DNA of 64,000 nt from an uncultured Pelagibacteraceae bacterium (GCA_902588895.1 CACIRC010000001.1:143948-207947); one strand, 5' to 3'. Shown: positions 1 through 8,964, counted from the first letter of the stretch. Notes: a model not told the origin generated them from the sequence alone. A program made the numbers and translations.

Positions 1-2
1 AA

Positions 3-431
3 AAAATAGGGAAATACAAAGATTGGGAGGCAATGGTAGTTTTAGATGCTGATGGGAAAGTATGCTTTGCTCAATCACTACCTATTTTACAAGCACCAAA
101 AACAAACAAAAGAGATGCAAAATTATTTGTAGCATTCAGACCAAACGACAATATAAAAAATGAAGTAAGTGTTACCCCGGGTTATGAATTTAACAAAAAT
201 AATTCTGTAACAGCTGCTTCAGGGAAGAATAAATTTAAATTTGATATTAAAGAACAAGGTTTTGCGTGGATTGCAGACAATAAAATCGAATTAAAAATGA
301 TAAAACAAATGAGAAAAGGATCTAGAATTATGATCACTGGATACAATCAACAAGGTTCTCAAACAATTGATCATTATTCATTATTAGGATTTACTAAAGC
401 TTATAACGCTTCAAGAAAAGCTTGTAGTTAA
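3..431 (+). CDS. IalB-like protein (5' partial)
   Basis: The reading frame is open to the left edge of the window (codons upstream of the first ATG at 33 read K-I-G-K-Y-K-D-W-E-A), so this is the 3' part of a longer gene. The sequence around W-E and the following Cys-Phe-Ala-Gln resembles invasion-associated locus B (IalB) proteins, small secreted alphaproteobacterial proteins with paired cysteines; a second Cys is the penultimate residue. Role in non-pathogens is not established; an envelope location is inferred from the family, because the signal peptide region lies outside the window. Only 4 bases separate it from argG, so the two may be co-transcribed. Confidence 0.75.
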   Translation, partial: KIGKYKDWEAMVVLDADGKVCFAQSLPILQAPKTNKRDAKLFVAFRPNDNIKNEVSVTPGYEFNKNNSVTAASGKNKFKFDIKEQGFAWIADNKIELKMIKQMRKGSRIMITGYNQQGSQTIDHYSLLGFTKAYNASRKACS

Positions 432-435
432 TTCA

Positions 436-1623
436 ATGAAATCAAAAAAGAAAATTGTTCTAGCTTATTCTGGAGGGCTCGATACTTCTATAATTTTAAA
501 ATGGCTTCAAGAAAATTATGATGCAGATGTAATTTGTTATACAGCAGATGTTGGACAAGAAATTGATAAAAAAAAAATTATAACAAATGCAAAAAAATTT
601 GGTGTTAAAAATATAATTATTAAAGATTTAAAAGATATTTTTGTTAAGGATTATGTTTATCCCATGATCAGAGGACACGCGATCTATGAGGGTGTTTACT
701 TATTGGGGACATCAATAGCAAGACCTCTTATTGCAAAAGATCAAATAAGAGTAGCTAAAAAATTTAAAGCTTATGCGGTTTCTCATGGAGCAACTGGTAA
801 AGGCAATGACCAAGTTAGATTTGAATTAGGCTATCATTATTTTGGTCCTAAAATTAAAATTATAGCTCCGTGGAGAATTTGGAAACTAAAATCTAGAACT
901 GACTTAATTAATTATGCAAAAAAACATGGCATAGCTATTCCTAAAGATAAAAAAGGTGCACCTCCTTTTTCAGTGGATGATAATTTATTTCATACATCAA
1001 CTGAAGGTAAGGTTTTAGAAAATCCAAAAAATTCTGCTCCAGAATTTATTTTTCAACGAACAGTTTCTCCAGAAAAGGCACCTAACAAACCATCTTTTGT
1101 TACTATCAATTTTAAAAATGGTGATCCTTTTGGAATTAATGGAAAAAAATTATCACCAGCTAAATTATTAACAAAGCTGAATGGCCTAGCAGGAAAAAAT
1201 GGAATTGGAAGAGTTGATTTAGTAGAGAATAGATTTTTAGGTATAAAATCTAGAGGAGTATATGAAACTCCTGGTGGAACTCTTTTAATAAATGCTCATA
1301 GAGCAATTGAGTCTGTTACCTTAGATAAAGAAACTATGCACAAAAAAGATCAGGTAATGTCTAGATATGCTGAGTTAATTTATAATGGTTATTGGTATTC
1401 AAAGGAAAGATTTAAACTTCAAAAAATTATTGATCTAAAAAGAAACAAAGTTAATGGCTCAGTAAAACTTAAATTGTATAAAGGGAATATTACAATTCAA
1501 TCAAGAGTTACTAATAGCAGCGCATATTCAATGAAGAAGGTATCTTTTGAAGAAAATAGATCATTTAATAAATCTAACGTCGAGAGATTTATCAATTTTC
1601 ATAAGAAAAAGCTTCGTACTTAG
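436..1623 (+). CDS. argG: argininosuccinate synthase
   Basis: Cytosolic enzyme of arginine biosynthesis that joins citrulline and aspartate using ATP. The N-terminal PP-loop AYSGGLDTS is at residues 10-18 and the family signature GATGKGNDQVRFE at 118-130. The 395-residue length is normal for the family. The start ATG lies 4 bases after the preceding stop, with no recognisable Shine-Dalgarno sequence. No argH is adjacent, so the arginine genes are not clustered here. Identification is secure. Confidence 0.97.
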   Translation: MKSKKKIVLAYSGGLDTSIILKWLQENYDADVICYTADVGQEIDKKKIITNAKKFGVKNIIIKDLKDIFVKDYVYPMIRGHAIYEGVYLLGTSIARPLIAKDQIRVAKKFKAYAVSHGATGKGNDQVRFELGYHYFGPKIKIIAPWRIWKLKSRTDLINYAKKHGIAIPKDKKGAPPFSVDDNLFHTSTEGKVLENPKNSAPEFIFQRTVSPEKAPNKPSFVTINFKNGDPFGINGKKLSPAKLLTKLNGLAGKNGIGRVDLVENRFLGIKSRGVYETPGGTLLINAHRAIESVTLDKETMHKKDQVMSRYAELIYNGYWYSKERFKLQKIIDLKRNKVNGSVKLKLYKGNITIQSRVTNSSAYSMKKVSFEENRSFNKSNVERFINFHKKKLRT

Positions 1624-1633
1624 ATTGCTTTAG

Positions 1634-1656
1634 GACAAATTGACATTTGTTTAAAT
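1634..1656 (+). terminator. possible weak hairpin after argG
   Basis: A 6-bp stem (ACAAAT at 1635-1640, ATTTGT at 1645-1650) with a 4-base loop is followed by TTAAAT. The stem is A+T rich and the T run is short, so this is a marginal intrinsic terminator candidate only. Confidence 0.25.
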
Positions 1657-1680
1657 CACTAAAAATTATATCCTTAAATC

Positions 1681-2139
1681 ATGGAATCAATAAAGAATTG
1701 GATGAGAGATGCTGCAAATATTTTATTTGATGATAGCAAGAATGATCTACGCGCACTTCCTAAGACAGTTAGATTACAAATTCTTTTAGTTTTAAGTTTT
1801 ATTTGGACTACTGTTTTTAGTTTATATGTTTTTTCTTACACAACTTTCGCATTTGGATGGGCTGGACTTTTTTTAGCTCATATAGGTTTAATATTTGCCG
1901 TCTATATGACTTTTAAACAATTCCATAGAGCAGAAGAGAAGTCCGCAAGTGTTTTTCAAACAAAAAATTTTGATCCTTTTAAAATCATGGTCATAGTTTT
2001 TGTAATAGTATTTATATTCGTATTTTCAAAAGGAATTGAGGTTTTGACAAGTCCAAACCCTAACTCTTATTCAATCCCTTATGATGGTCCCTTAAAATCT
2101 GCAATTGAAAAATGGTTACCTTTTAGTAAAGATAAATAA
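1681..2139 (+). CDS. membrane protein of unknown function
   Basis: I do not recognise the family. The 152-residue protein has a charged N-terminal segment of about 30 residues, then hydrophobic stretches at roughly 32-50, 55-78 and 101-121, suggesting three or four membrane segments, and a short polar tail. Its stop codon overlaps the start of the next gene (TAATG), which indicates translational coupling with the PsiE-like protein. The two probably act in the same membrane process, but what that is cannot be read from the sequence. Confidence 0.7.
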   Translation: MESIKNWMRDAANILFDDSKNDLRALPKTVRLQILLVLSFIWTTVFSLYVFSYTTFAFGWAGLFLAHIGLIFAVYMTFKQFHRAEEKSASVFQTKNFDPFKIMVIVFVIVFIFVFSKGIEVLTSPNPNSYSIPYDGPLKSAIEKWLPFSKDK

Positions 2140-2519
2140 TGGATAAGATAGCAAAAAACTTACAATTAGCATTAATGGTTATTATTTTAATCAGTACTGT
2201 TATTGCTGTTGGTATTGAAATGAAAAACATGTTCTTAAATCAATCTGTTACATTAGCAGATTTGCTTTTAATGTTTCTTTATTTGGAGGTACTAGCAATG
2301 GTTAGGGTTTTTTGGAACCAACAATCTATTAGTATTACCCTACCACTTCTTATTGCAATTACTGCCCTTGCACGATTTATTATTCTACAAGGTAAAGAAA
2401 TGGATCCTACTGCACTTGTTTATGAAGCAGTAGCTATTTTGTTAATAGCTGGAGCAATTGTTGTTTTAAGATTAAGGCATAGTGACAAATTGGGTCTTAA
2501 GAAAAAAAAATCAAAATAA
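2139..2519 (+). CDS. PsiE-like four-helix membrane protein
   Basis: A 126-residue inner-membrane protein with four hydrophobic helices, a central acidic patch (YLEVLAM) and a lysine-rich C-terminal tail. Pattern and size match the phosphate-starvation-inducible PsiE family, whose biochemical role is unknown. It overlaps the upstream membrane-protein gene by one base. No Pho-box-like repeat is obvious upstream, so phosphate regulation should not be assumed. Confidence 0.75.
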   Translation: MDKIAKNLQLALMVIILISTVIAVGIEMKNMFLNQSVTLADLLLMFLYLEVLAMVRVFWNQQSISITLPLLIAITALARFIILQGKEMDPTALVYEAVAILLIAGAIVVLRLRHSDKLGLKKKKSK

Positions 2520-2525
2520 TTTTAA

Positions 2526-3665
2526 ATGATATTTGAAGCTTCAAGGGCTAAGGCCTTAAATCAGTTAAATAATTTTGTTGATAATAATCTTGGAAAGTAT
2601 TCAAAATTAAGGAATTTTGATTTTGGGCCTGAAAAAAGATCTAATATATCTTGCTTATCACCGTACATAACTCATGGAATAATTAATGAACAAGAAGTCA
2701 TTCAGAAAGCGCTGAGTAAATTTTCTTTTTCAAAAAATGAAAAGTTTATTCAAGAAGTTTTATGGCGAATTTATTGGAAGGGTTGGTTAGAATTAAGACC
2801 GAATGTTTGGGCAGATTACCTTGTTGAATTAAATCAAATTAGAAATGAATTTCAAAATAATCAAAATTATCTTAATGCAATTGAGGGAAAAACAAACATA
2901 GATTGCTTTAATGAGTGGGTGAAAGAGCTTAAAGAAAACAATTATTTGCATAATCACACAAGAATGTGGTTTGCTAGTATTTGGATTTTTACTCTAGAAT
3001 TACCTTGGCAATTAGGAGCAGAATTTTTCATGCAACATCTTTATGATGGAGATGCTGCATCAAATACTCTTGGCTGGAGATGGGTTGCGGGTGTTCAGAC
3101 TCAAGGAAAACACTACCTTGCAACTGAATGGAATATCAAAAAATTTACTAACAATAGATTTCAAAATATAAAATTAAATGAAAATGCTCCTCCAAAAGTA
3201 TCTGAAAAATCTTACCAAATAATTAAATATGATTTCAATAACCCACAAAATATTGAGAATAAGAATCTTTTAATTTTTGAAAATAATCTCTCGTTTGAAA
3301 TCACTGACTTTAAAGAAAACGACTTTAAAAAAATTTACTTAGTTTCTAATAAAAATGAAAATAGAGCAATAAAACTCAGTGATAAATTAGTGAAATTTAA
3401 ATCTCATTTAATAGAAGACCAAGAAAAAAGATTAAAAAATAAATCTATTGATTGTCAAATTATAGATATAAGTGAATTAACAAATATTGAAAATTATTAC
3501 GGTTTGTATCCAACTGTAGGTGAAAATTTAGATTTTTTAAATTCTAATAATTTAAAGATAGATTTTTTATATAGAAATCTTGATCAATTGGCTTGGCAAT
3601 ACTGTAATAAAGGTTTTTTTAATTTTAAAAATTATATTCCCAAAATAGTTTCAAGCTTTGATTAA
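2526..3665 (+). CDS. photolyase/cryptochrome FAD-domain protein lacking the N-terminal antenna domain
   Basis: Residues from about 40 to 215 carry photolyase FAD-domain hallmarks: the LSPYITHG segment near 44-51, EVLWRIYWKGWLE near 78-90, the helix containing NNYLHNHTRMWFAS, and DGDAASNTLGWRWVAG. The usual N-terminal alpha/beta antenna-binding domain is absent: the FAD-domain sequence begins almost at the start codon. After residue 215 there is an unusual C-terminal region of about 160 residues with alternating predicted strands and helices, ending in a segment rich in Trp, Tyr and Phe. It may bind DNA or act as a light sensor; the substrate cannot be told. It sits close to a second photolyase gene at 4733-6223. 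Its stop overlaps the convergent gene by 4 bases. Confidence 0.82.
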   Translation: MIFEASRAKALNQLNNFVDNNLGKYSKLRNFDFGPEKRSNISCLSPYITHGIINEQEVIQKALSKFSFSKNEKFIQEVLWRIYWKGWLELRPNVWADYLVELNQIRNEFQNNQNYLNAIEGKTNIDCFNEWVKELKENNYLHNHTRMWFASIWIFTLELPWQLGAEFFMQHLYDGDAASNTLGWRWVAGVQTQGKHYLATEWNIKKFTNNRFQNIKLNENAPPKVSEKSYQIIKYDFNNPQNIENKNLLIFENNLSFEITDFKENDFKKIYLVSNKNENRAIKLSDKLVKFKSHLIEDQEKRLKNKSIDCQIIDISELTNIENYYGLYPTVGENLDFLNSNNLKIDFLYRNLDQLAWQYCNKGFFNFKNYIPKIVSSFD

Positions 3666-3883
3666 AACCAACGAACCATCCCAATAATTCCAGCGGTTGC
3701 ATAAAAAAATTGCAAAAATAAAATTCCTTTATGACCACCTCTATAGGCCCAAATTCCAATTAAAATGGCTGACAATAACAGTAGACAAAAACCAAAAAAT
3801 TCTATCCCTATATTTAAAGCGACAAACAAAGAATACAATATTGCAGTTATAACCCCTGCCCATTCAAAGATTTTATTATTCAT
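3662..3883 (-). CDS. small membrane protein of unknown function
   Basis: A 73-residue protein dominated by hydrophobic residues, with two or three likely membrane helices and short basic loops (YRGGHKG). Not recognised as a named family. Its start overlaps the stop of the amidotransferase gene upstream (ATGA), so the two are probably co-translated. Function is not inferred. Confidence 0.6.
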   Translation of the reverse strand: MNNKIFEWAGVITAILYSLFVALNIGIEFFGFCLLLLSAILIGIWAYRGGHKGILFLQFFYATAGIIGMVRWF

Positions 3884-4599
3884 AAAAGTTTTTTAAAATT
3901 ATTATAAAGGATTGTAGAATAGTTATTCATATCTTTCATGTTATCTTTTGCAGATTGATCAAACTTTTCTAATGCACCAATACCAAGCTGGTCTTCCAAA
4001 GCTTTTTTATACTCCGGAACACACCCCCATTCATTAACAGTGGTATCTTTTATTTCTATATGAAATTGGATTCCATAAGCATGATTTTGATATTTAAAAA
4101 TTTGATACTTTGTTATTGGGGAAGAGGCTAATAAAGTTATATCTTTATTGTTTTCAATACCCTGAACCTCATAAGAATGCCATTGTAAACTTTTAATTTT
4201 ATCAGGAAATTTTGAAAATAATTTATCTACTTTTTTTTCATTAGAGAAATTTATATCCATAATACCAATTTCCGCTGGTTTAGATTTAACCACTTTTCCT
4301 CCCACTACCTCTCCTAGAAGCTGACAACCTAAACAAAAACCTAAATAAGGTTTTTTTAGATTAACAACAAATTCTTTAATTGCTCTCTTTTCCTCTATTA
4401 ACCAAGGATATTCTTGTTCCATATAAGTATCCATTGGACCTCCCATACAAAACATGCCATCAAATTTATTTAAATCGTCTGGTATTTTTTCACCTTCATC
4501 TAACTCAATAGTAGTTAAGTTAAATCCATCAGCTAACATTAAATCTTTAATATAACCTGGGTCTTCTATTTTTATATGCTGTAGTACTATTATGTTCAC
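3880..4599 (-). CDS. class I glutamine amidotransferase-like protein
   Basis: A free-standing GATase1 domain of 239 residues. The nucleophile elbow GFCLGCQ places the catalytic cysteine at 89, and the YGIQFHIE motif supplies His180 and Glu182, so the triad is intact. Such proteins resemble the glutaminase half of GMP synthase but act alone, often as gamma-glutamyl hydrolases or on unknown acceptors. There is no synthetase partner next to it. It is flanked by the DUF2256 gene and a small membrane protein, all on the same strand. The exact substrate is unknown. Confidence 0.85.
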   Translation of the reverse strand: MNIIVLQHIKIEDPGYIKDLMLADGFNLTTIELDEGEKIPDDLNKFDGMFCMGGPMDTYMEQEYPWLIEEKRAIKEFVVNLKKPYLGFCLGCQLLGEVVGGKVVKSKPAEIGIMDINFSNEKKVDKLFSKFPDKIKSLQWHSYEVQGIENNKDITLLASSPITKYQIFKYQNHAYGIQFHIEIKDTTVNEWGCVPEYKKALEDQLGIGALEKFDQSAKDNMKDMNNYSTILYNNFKKLL

Positions 4600-4604
4600 T
4601 AAGG

Positions 4605-4733
4605 TTAGCTTAGCTTAGAACACTTCTTGGAACAATATTTTACTCTATCCCAATTCAACTTCCATTTTTTCCGCCAAGTAAATGGTCTTTTGCAAACTGG
4701 ACAAATTTTTGTTGGTAAATTTTCTTTTTTCAT
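4605..4733 (-). CDS. DUF2256 zinc-knuckle-like protein, 42 aa
   Basis: A short gene starting at ATG 4733-4731 and ending with TAA at 4607-4605. The product begins [20 protein letters not shown] and ends with [10 protein letters not shown], giving CxxC and CxxxC pairs (Cys11, 14, 34, 38) typical of DUF2256 proteins. That family is frequently found next to photolyase/cryptochrome genes, and here its start codon overlaps the photolyase stop (TGATG), so it is translationally coupled to it. Four cysteines suggest one bound metal ion (inference). Function unknown; a helper role for the photolyase is plausible. Confidence 0.88.
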   Translation of the reverse strand: MKKENLPTKICPVCKRPFTWRKKWKLNWDRVKYCSKKCSKLS

Positions 4734-6223
4734 CAAATTGTATTTAGTTTAATAAATTTATCAGCTTCAGATAAAATTAATTTTTTTCTATCAGATTTCA
4801 TTTTATCAAATATTCTTACCATCATTGATAGACGAGGATTTTTTAAAAAGAATTTTCTGTTTCGATCTATGAATCTCCAGTAAAGACCATCCATGGTGTT
4901 ACACCAATCACCTTTTTTAAAATCCATCATTTTCATAAAATAACTAGAGCCACAAATATAAGGTTTGGTCGCAAAAATTCCTCCATCACTAAATAATCCC
5001 ATTCCATAAACATTAGGAACCATTACCCAATCTGAAGAGTCTACGAACATTTCCATGAACCATTTGTAAACAATTGTTGGCTTAATTTCACAAAGGTTCA
5101 TAATATTTGATAAGATCATTAACCGTTCAATGTGATGTGACCAACCATGATTAACAGCATTTTTAATTGCATAATCCAAAGGTGGAAGACCAGTGGTGGC
5201 ATCATACCAAGAACTTTTCATTTTTTTATTTTGTTTAAAAAAATTTCCAGTTTCCATTTCTTGAGAATAAGACTGATAAATTCCACGCATAAATTCTCGC
5301 CAACCAATCACCTGGCGAATATAGCCCTCTAAAGAATTCATTCTAATTTTATTTTTTTTATGAAAATCTAAAATTTTTTGGACAACAAATTCAGGAGTAA
5401 TTAAACCTAAATTTATATAGGGACTTAATGCACTATGAAATAGAATATTATCTTTTTGATCAACTGCATCCTCATAATCACCAAATAAGTTTGATTTTTC
5501 TTTTATAAAAAAATTTAAAAGTTTAACTACATCTTCGTATTCTGTTGCAAACCAAAAATTATTTGTACTCCCTGGGTGATTTTTAAATTCCTTTTCAATA
5601 ATAGGCTTTAATTTTTTTGTGTGAGTGGTTTCATTGATTTTTGGAAATTTAGGGATTGAAATATTTTTGGGTAATTTGTTTCTGTTATCTTCGTCAAAGC
5701 TCCATTTTCCACCGATAGGATTACCATCTGAACCCATCAATATTCCAGATTTTTTTCTAACATCTTTGTAGAAAGTTGCCATAAAAGGTTTTTTTGATTT
5801 TAATAAATAATTTCTAAATTCAGCTCTTGAATTTAAAAACATGGGAGTTTGAATAACATTCCAGTGTATTTTTTCTTTTTTTAAAAATTGTGAAATTTTT
5901 TTTTCAAAAAATTTATCCTCTACTTCAAAACTTGCAATTTCTTTTACTTTTTTTTGTGTAATTATTTTTTTTAATTTTTTTAAATAATCTTCATTAAATT
6001 CTTTATCTTCGATTTTAAAGTAATCTAATTTAAATTTGTTTTTTCTTAATCCATCTGCATAAGAACGCATAGAAGATAAAAATAATAAAATTTTTTGTTT
6101 ATGATGCTTTTCATAAGTGCATAAACCCTTATCTTCAGCCATAAAAAATAGGTGGTCTTTTTTGTAGCGGTCTAGGTATTTTGTTGGAAATAATTGATTA
6201 CCAAGTATAAAAAATAACTTCAT
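4733..6223 (-). CDS. cryptochrome/photolyase-related protein (CryPro/(6-4) photolyase class)
   Basis: A 496-residue member of the prokaryotic photolyase-related class (COG3046) that includes the FeS-containing (6-4) photolyases. An N-terminal alpha/beta domain begins with FILGNQLF (residues 5-12). The C-terminal FAD domain contains [15 protein letters not shown] (300-314), the His pair at 363-364 expected for (6-4) repair, and the [15 protein letters not shown] block (397-411). The cysteines in the cluster region are 378, 424 and 441; the CxxC pair expected near 434-438 reads FKKGDW here, so a standard four-cysteine [4Fe-4S] site is not present. Probable UV-damage repair or light sensing, consistent with surface-ocean life. 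Confidence 0.9.
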   Translation of the reverse strand: MKLFFILGNQLFPTKYLDRYKKDHLFFMAEDKGLCTYEKHHKQKILLFLSSMRSYADGLRKNKFKLDYFKIEDKEFNEDYLKKLKKIITQKKVKEIASFEVEDKFFEKKISQFLKKEKIHWNVIQTPMFLNSRAEFRNYLLKSKKPFMATFYKDVRKKSGILMGSDGNPIGGKWSFDEDNRNKLPKNISIPKFPKINETTHTKKLKPIIEKEFKNHPGSTNNFWFATEYEDVVKLLNFFIKEKSNLFGDYEDAVDQKDNILFHSALSPYINLGLITPEFVVQKILDFHKKNKIRMNSLEGYIRQVIGWREFMRGIYQSYSQEMETGNFFKQNKKMKSSWYDATTGLPPLDYAIKNAVNHGWSHHIERLMILSNIMNLCEIKPTIVYKWFMEMFVDSSDWVMVPNVYGMGLFSDGGIFATKPYICGSSYFMKMMDFKKGDWCNTMDGLYWRFIDRNRKFFLKNPRLSMMVRIFDKMKSDRKKLILSEADKFIKLNTI

Positions 6224-6250
6224 AGTTAAATATAACTAATAAAATTTTTT

Positions 6251-6961
6251 ATGTCAGAAAAATATGTAATTTTTGGTGCGACAGGTTCTATTGGGTCAAG
6301 TTTGGCGGAACAATTAAAAAACTCTAGAAACGATATTCATTTAGTTGGAAGAAATGAAAGTGAACTTAGTTCTATCTCTAAAAAACTTGGATGCTCACAT
6401 ACCGTTGCAGATGTTTTAGAAGATGGGTTTATAGAAAAAGTTAAATCAGATATTTCTGAAATTAAAGGCCTAGCTTATTGTATCGGTTCAATTGATTTAA
6501 AACCATTAAGAATGGTAAATGAACAAGACTTTCAAAAATGCATGAAGCTTAATCTTTATTCTGCTGTAGAAGCTATTAAAGGATATCAGGAAAGTTTAAA
6601 ACAAAATAAAGGTTCGATAGTATTATTTTCTACCGTTGCTGCTCAAAGAGGTTTTACTAATCATGCAATAATAGCTTCAGCAAAAGCTGCTATTGAAGGA
6701 TTGACGGTTTCTCTTGCAGCAGAATTTGCTCCAAACATAAGAGTAAATTGCGTGGCACCAAGTTTAACAAAATCTAAAATAGCAGAACCAATGTTAAAAA
6801 ATACTGTTATTGCTGAAGGTATTGCAAAAGCACATCCCCTTAAAAGATTAGGGGAAGGTAAAGACTCTGCTGCTCTTGCTAAATTCTTACTAACAGAAGA
6901 TAGTTCTTGGGTTACAGGCCAAATAATTGCTGTTGATGGTGGTAGGTCTAAACTTTCATAA
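6251..6961 (+). CDS. SDR-family protein lacking the catalytic tyrosine
   Basis: A Rossmann-fold short-chain dehydrogenase/reductase of 236 residues with the cofactor motif GATGSIG at 9-15 and the C-terminal TGQIIAVDGG. The active-site serine (127) and lysine (145) are present, but the tyrosine of YxxxK is replaced by Ile141 (sequence NHAIIASAK). I recall a subfamily with this NHAxIxxAK pattern that is often encoded beside photolyases, so the loss is probably fixed and not a recent lesion. Whether it is catalytic is uncertain. It is divergent from the photolyase with only 27 bases between the starts. Confidence 0.85.
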   Translation: MSEKYVIFGATGSIGSSLAEQLKNSRNDIHLVGRNESELSSISKKLGCSHTVADVLEDGFIEKVKSDISEIKGLAYCIGSIDLKPLRMVNEQDFQKCMKLNLYSAVEAIKGYQESLKQNKGSIVLFSTVAAQRGFTNHAIIASAKAAIEGLTVSLAAEFAPNIRVNCVAPSLTKSKIAEPMLKNTVIAEGIAKAHPLKRLGEGKDSAALAKFLLTEDSSWVTGQIIAVDGGRSKLS

Positions 6962-6962
6962 A

Positions 6963-8030
6963 GTGATCAAATATTTTTTATCTATATTTTTATTTTTTTT
7001 ATTTTCATCAAAAAGTTTTTCTGAAAATTTTACTTTTAAAAAATTAGCAAGTTTAAATGACCCATGGGGATCGTCTTTTATAAGTGATGAAGAACTTATT
7101 ATCACTGAAAAAACTGGAAAAATAAAAATAGTAAATATTATTTCTGAAGAAGCTTATGAAGTTGAACATAACCTAAATTATTTTGTACACGGACAAGGAG
7201 GTTTATTAGATATAATTTACAAAAATAATTACTTATGGATTTCTTATTCAGAAAATCGAGGAGATTGGAAAACAAGCACCTCTATTGCAAAAGCTGAATT
7301 AAATAAAAAAAATTTAGATTTTAAAAATATATTTCAAGCTGAACCACCGATAGAATCTGGTTATCATTTCGGTTCAAGACTGACTATAAAAGATAATTAT
7401 CTTTTTGTATCCACTGGTGAAAGAGGTGGAGGCATGATTGCTCAAGATCCAACAAAACATCCTGGAAGTATTATCAGAATTTATTTAGATGGCAGTATAC
7501 CAAAAGATAACCCTAAGTTTGAAGGTAAATCAGATTGGTTACCAGAAATTTATCAAATTGGTGTTCGTAATCCTCAAGGCCTAACCTATTCTTCTTTTGA
7601 TGGAAAAATTTATGCAAGCAACCATGGTGCAAAAGGCGGTGATTGGTTTGGTGAAATAAAAAAAGGAGAAAATTATGGTTGGAAAATTTTAGGTTGGGGT
7701 GGAACAAATTATTCAGGCTCAAAGATTGGACCTAAATGGAAACTAGGTTTTACCAAGGCAATCCAATACTGGGTGCCTTCAATAGCAGTAAGCGCAATAA
7801 CTATATACAAAGGAAAGGAGTTTAATGAATGGAATGGGGAAGCACTTATTACTTCTTTAAAAGATAAATCATTAAGAAAATTAAATTTTCAAAATTTATC
7901 AAACGTAAAAGAAACAATTATTTTCCAAGACAAAATTGGAAGAATTAGAGATATTCAAGTACACCCAGCTAATGGAAAAATTTATTTTCTTGCAGGAAAC
8001 GGCCTGTGGTTAATGGAAAGAAAAAGTTAA
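6963..8030 (+). CDS. secreted PQQ-type sugar dehydrogenase-like beta-propeller
   Basis: I choose the GTG at 6963, two bases after the SDR stop, because it gives a clean signal peptide (IKYFLSIFLFFLFSSKSFS) and a mature protein starting near ENFTFKKL. The longer ATG start at 6927 would overlap the SDR gene by 35 bases. The protein (355 aa) has the glucose/sorbosone dehydrogenase propeller features: NDPWGSSF near the N-terminus, FGSRLTIKDNYLFVSTGERG, YQIGVRNPQGLTYSSFDGKIYASNHG, and ENYGWKILGWGG. Homologues such as YliI oxidise aldoses in the periplasm using PQQ; cofactor use and substrate here are inferred from family only. Confidence 0.85.
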   Translation: MIKYFLSIFLFFLFSSKSFSENFTFKKLASLNDPWGSSFISDEELIITEKTGKIKIVNIISEEAYEVEHNLNYFVHGQGGLLDIIYKNNYLWISYSENRGDWKTSTSIAKAELNKKNLDFKNIFQAEPPIESGYHFGSRLTIKDNYLFVSTGERGGGMIAQDPTKHPGSIIRIYLDGSIPKDNPKFEGKSDWLPEIYQIGVRNPQGLTYSSFDGKIYASNHGAKGGDWFGEIKKGENYGWKILGWGGTNYSGSKIGPKWKLGFTKAIQYWVPSIAVSAITIYKGKEFNEWNGEALITSLKDKSLRKLNFQNLSNVKETIIFQDKIGRIRDIQVHPANGKIYFLAGNGLWLMERKS

Positions 8031-8034
8031 AATT

Positions 8035-8961
8035 TTATAATGTTAAATATTTTATTGCAAAAAATATTGTCCCTATAGATGCAATAGTAGATACAAAAAT
8101 TGCTTTTATTATATTTTCGGGACTTACATTATAAGCGGCACATAAAACTATAGAAGTAACCCCGCAAGGTGCAACACTCACGAAGAAAGCACCTGGTATT
8201 TCAGCAGGCAATCCTGCATTAAAAAACACTAATCCAATTAATAATAAAATAATCGGGGAAATGACTAATTTTAAAACTGAAATAGAAACAGACAATTTGT
8301 TAATTACATTTTTAGTATAAAATGAAAGAGTTATGCCAATTGCAAACAATCCAACTGGTGAAACACATGCTGCAAGTTTAGACAAAGTGTATTCAATCGG
8401 TGTTTGATCAATATTAAAATTTAATAATAAAAATAATAGACCTATAATTATTGAAAGAATAAATGGGTTTAAAAATAAATTTTTAATAAAATTAAATAAA
8501 TTTACATTTTTTTTTGTAGATAATTCGAGAAAAAAAGCAATTACAGATAATAAAATTATTCCATCCATTAATATGATGCTTGCAACCTGTGTAATTACAT
8601 CTTGTTGAAAATATATTTCTGTTATTGGCAAAAGCAAAGTCACATGGTTTGATAATGCAACTGTTAAAGCCCAAATAATTGACTCTGAGATTGATCTTTT
8701 AAAATATTTTGAAGTAATTAAGTAAGCGATAATTCCACATATCGATTGCATAATTAAATAAGAGAAAATTTGTTTGAAATCTACTTGTCCAATTTCATTT
8801 TGTGCTATTAGTTTAATTATCAATGCCGGAACTGCAATATAGAACAAAAAAAGATTTAAAATTTTAGCATGACTAAGGTCTAAAACTTTTAACTTACCAA
8901 ATACAAACCCTAAAAAAGTAATAAATATAAATGGAGTTAGTCCTAAAAAAATTGAGAACAT
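8035..8961 (-). CDS. AEC-family transporter
   Basis: A 308-residue integral membrane protein with about ten hydrophobic helices split into two halves, as in the auxin efflux carrier (AEC) family. The helix-breaking segments LSNHVTLLLPI in the first half and SVAPCGVTSIVLCAAY in the second resemble the crossing motifs of this fold. Bacterial members move malonate, malate or other organic acids; the substrate is not evident. It lies 3 bases downstream of the dioxygenase gene on the same strand, so it may carry that pathway's substrate. Confidence 0.85.
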   Translation of the reverse strand: MFSIFLGLTPFIFITFLGFVFGKLKVLDLSHAKILNLFLFYIAVPALIIKLIAQNEIGQVDFKQIFSYLIMQSICGIIAYLITSKYFKRSISESIIWALTVALSNHVTLLLPITEIYFQQDVITQVASIILMDGIILLSVIAFFLELSTKKNVNLFNFIKNLFLNPFILSIIIGLLFLLLNFNIDQTPIEYTLSKLAACVSPVGLFAIGITLSFYTKNVINKLSVSISVLKLVISPIILLLIGLVFFNAGLPAEIPGAFFVSVAPCGVTSIVLCAAYNVSPENIIKAIFVSTIASIGTIFFAIKYLTL

Positions 8962-8964
8962 AAA

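Noticed and set aside
5147-5332. Plus-strand open frame inside the photolyase gene
   Set aside because: It is the antisense of a well conserved FAD domain and has no family-like sequence.
6927-6962. ATG start 12 codons earlier for the sugar-dehydrogenase-like gene
   Set aside because: It would overlap the SDR gene and put charged and polar residues before the signal peptide; GTG 6963 fits better.
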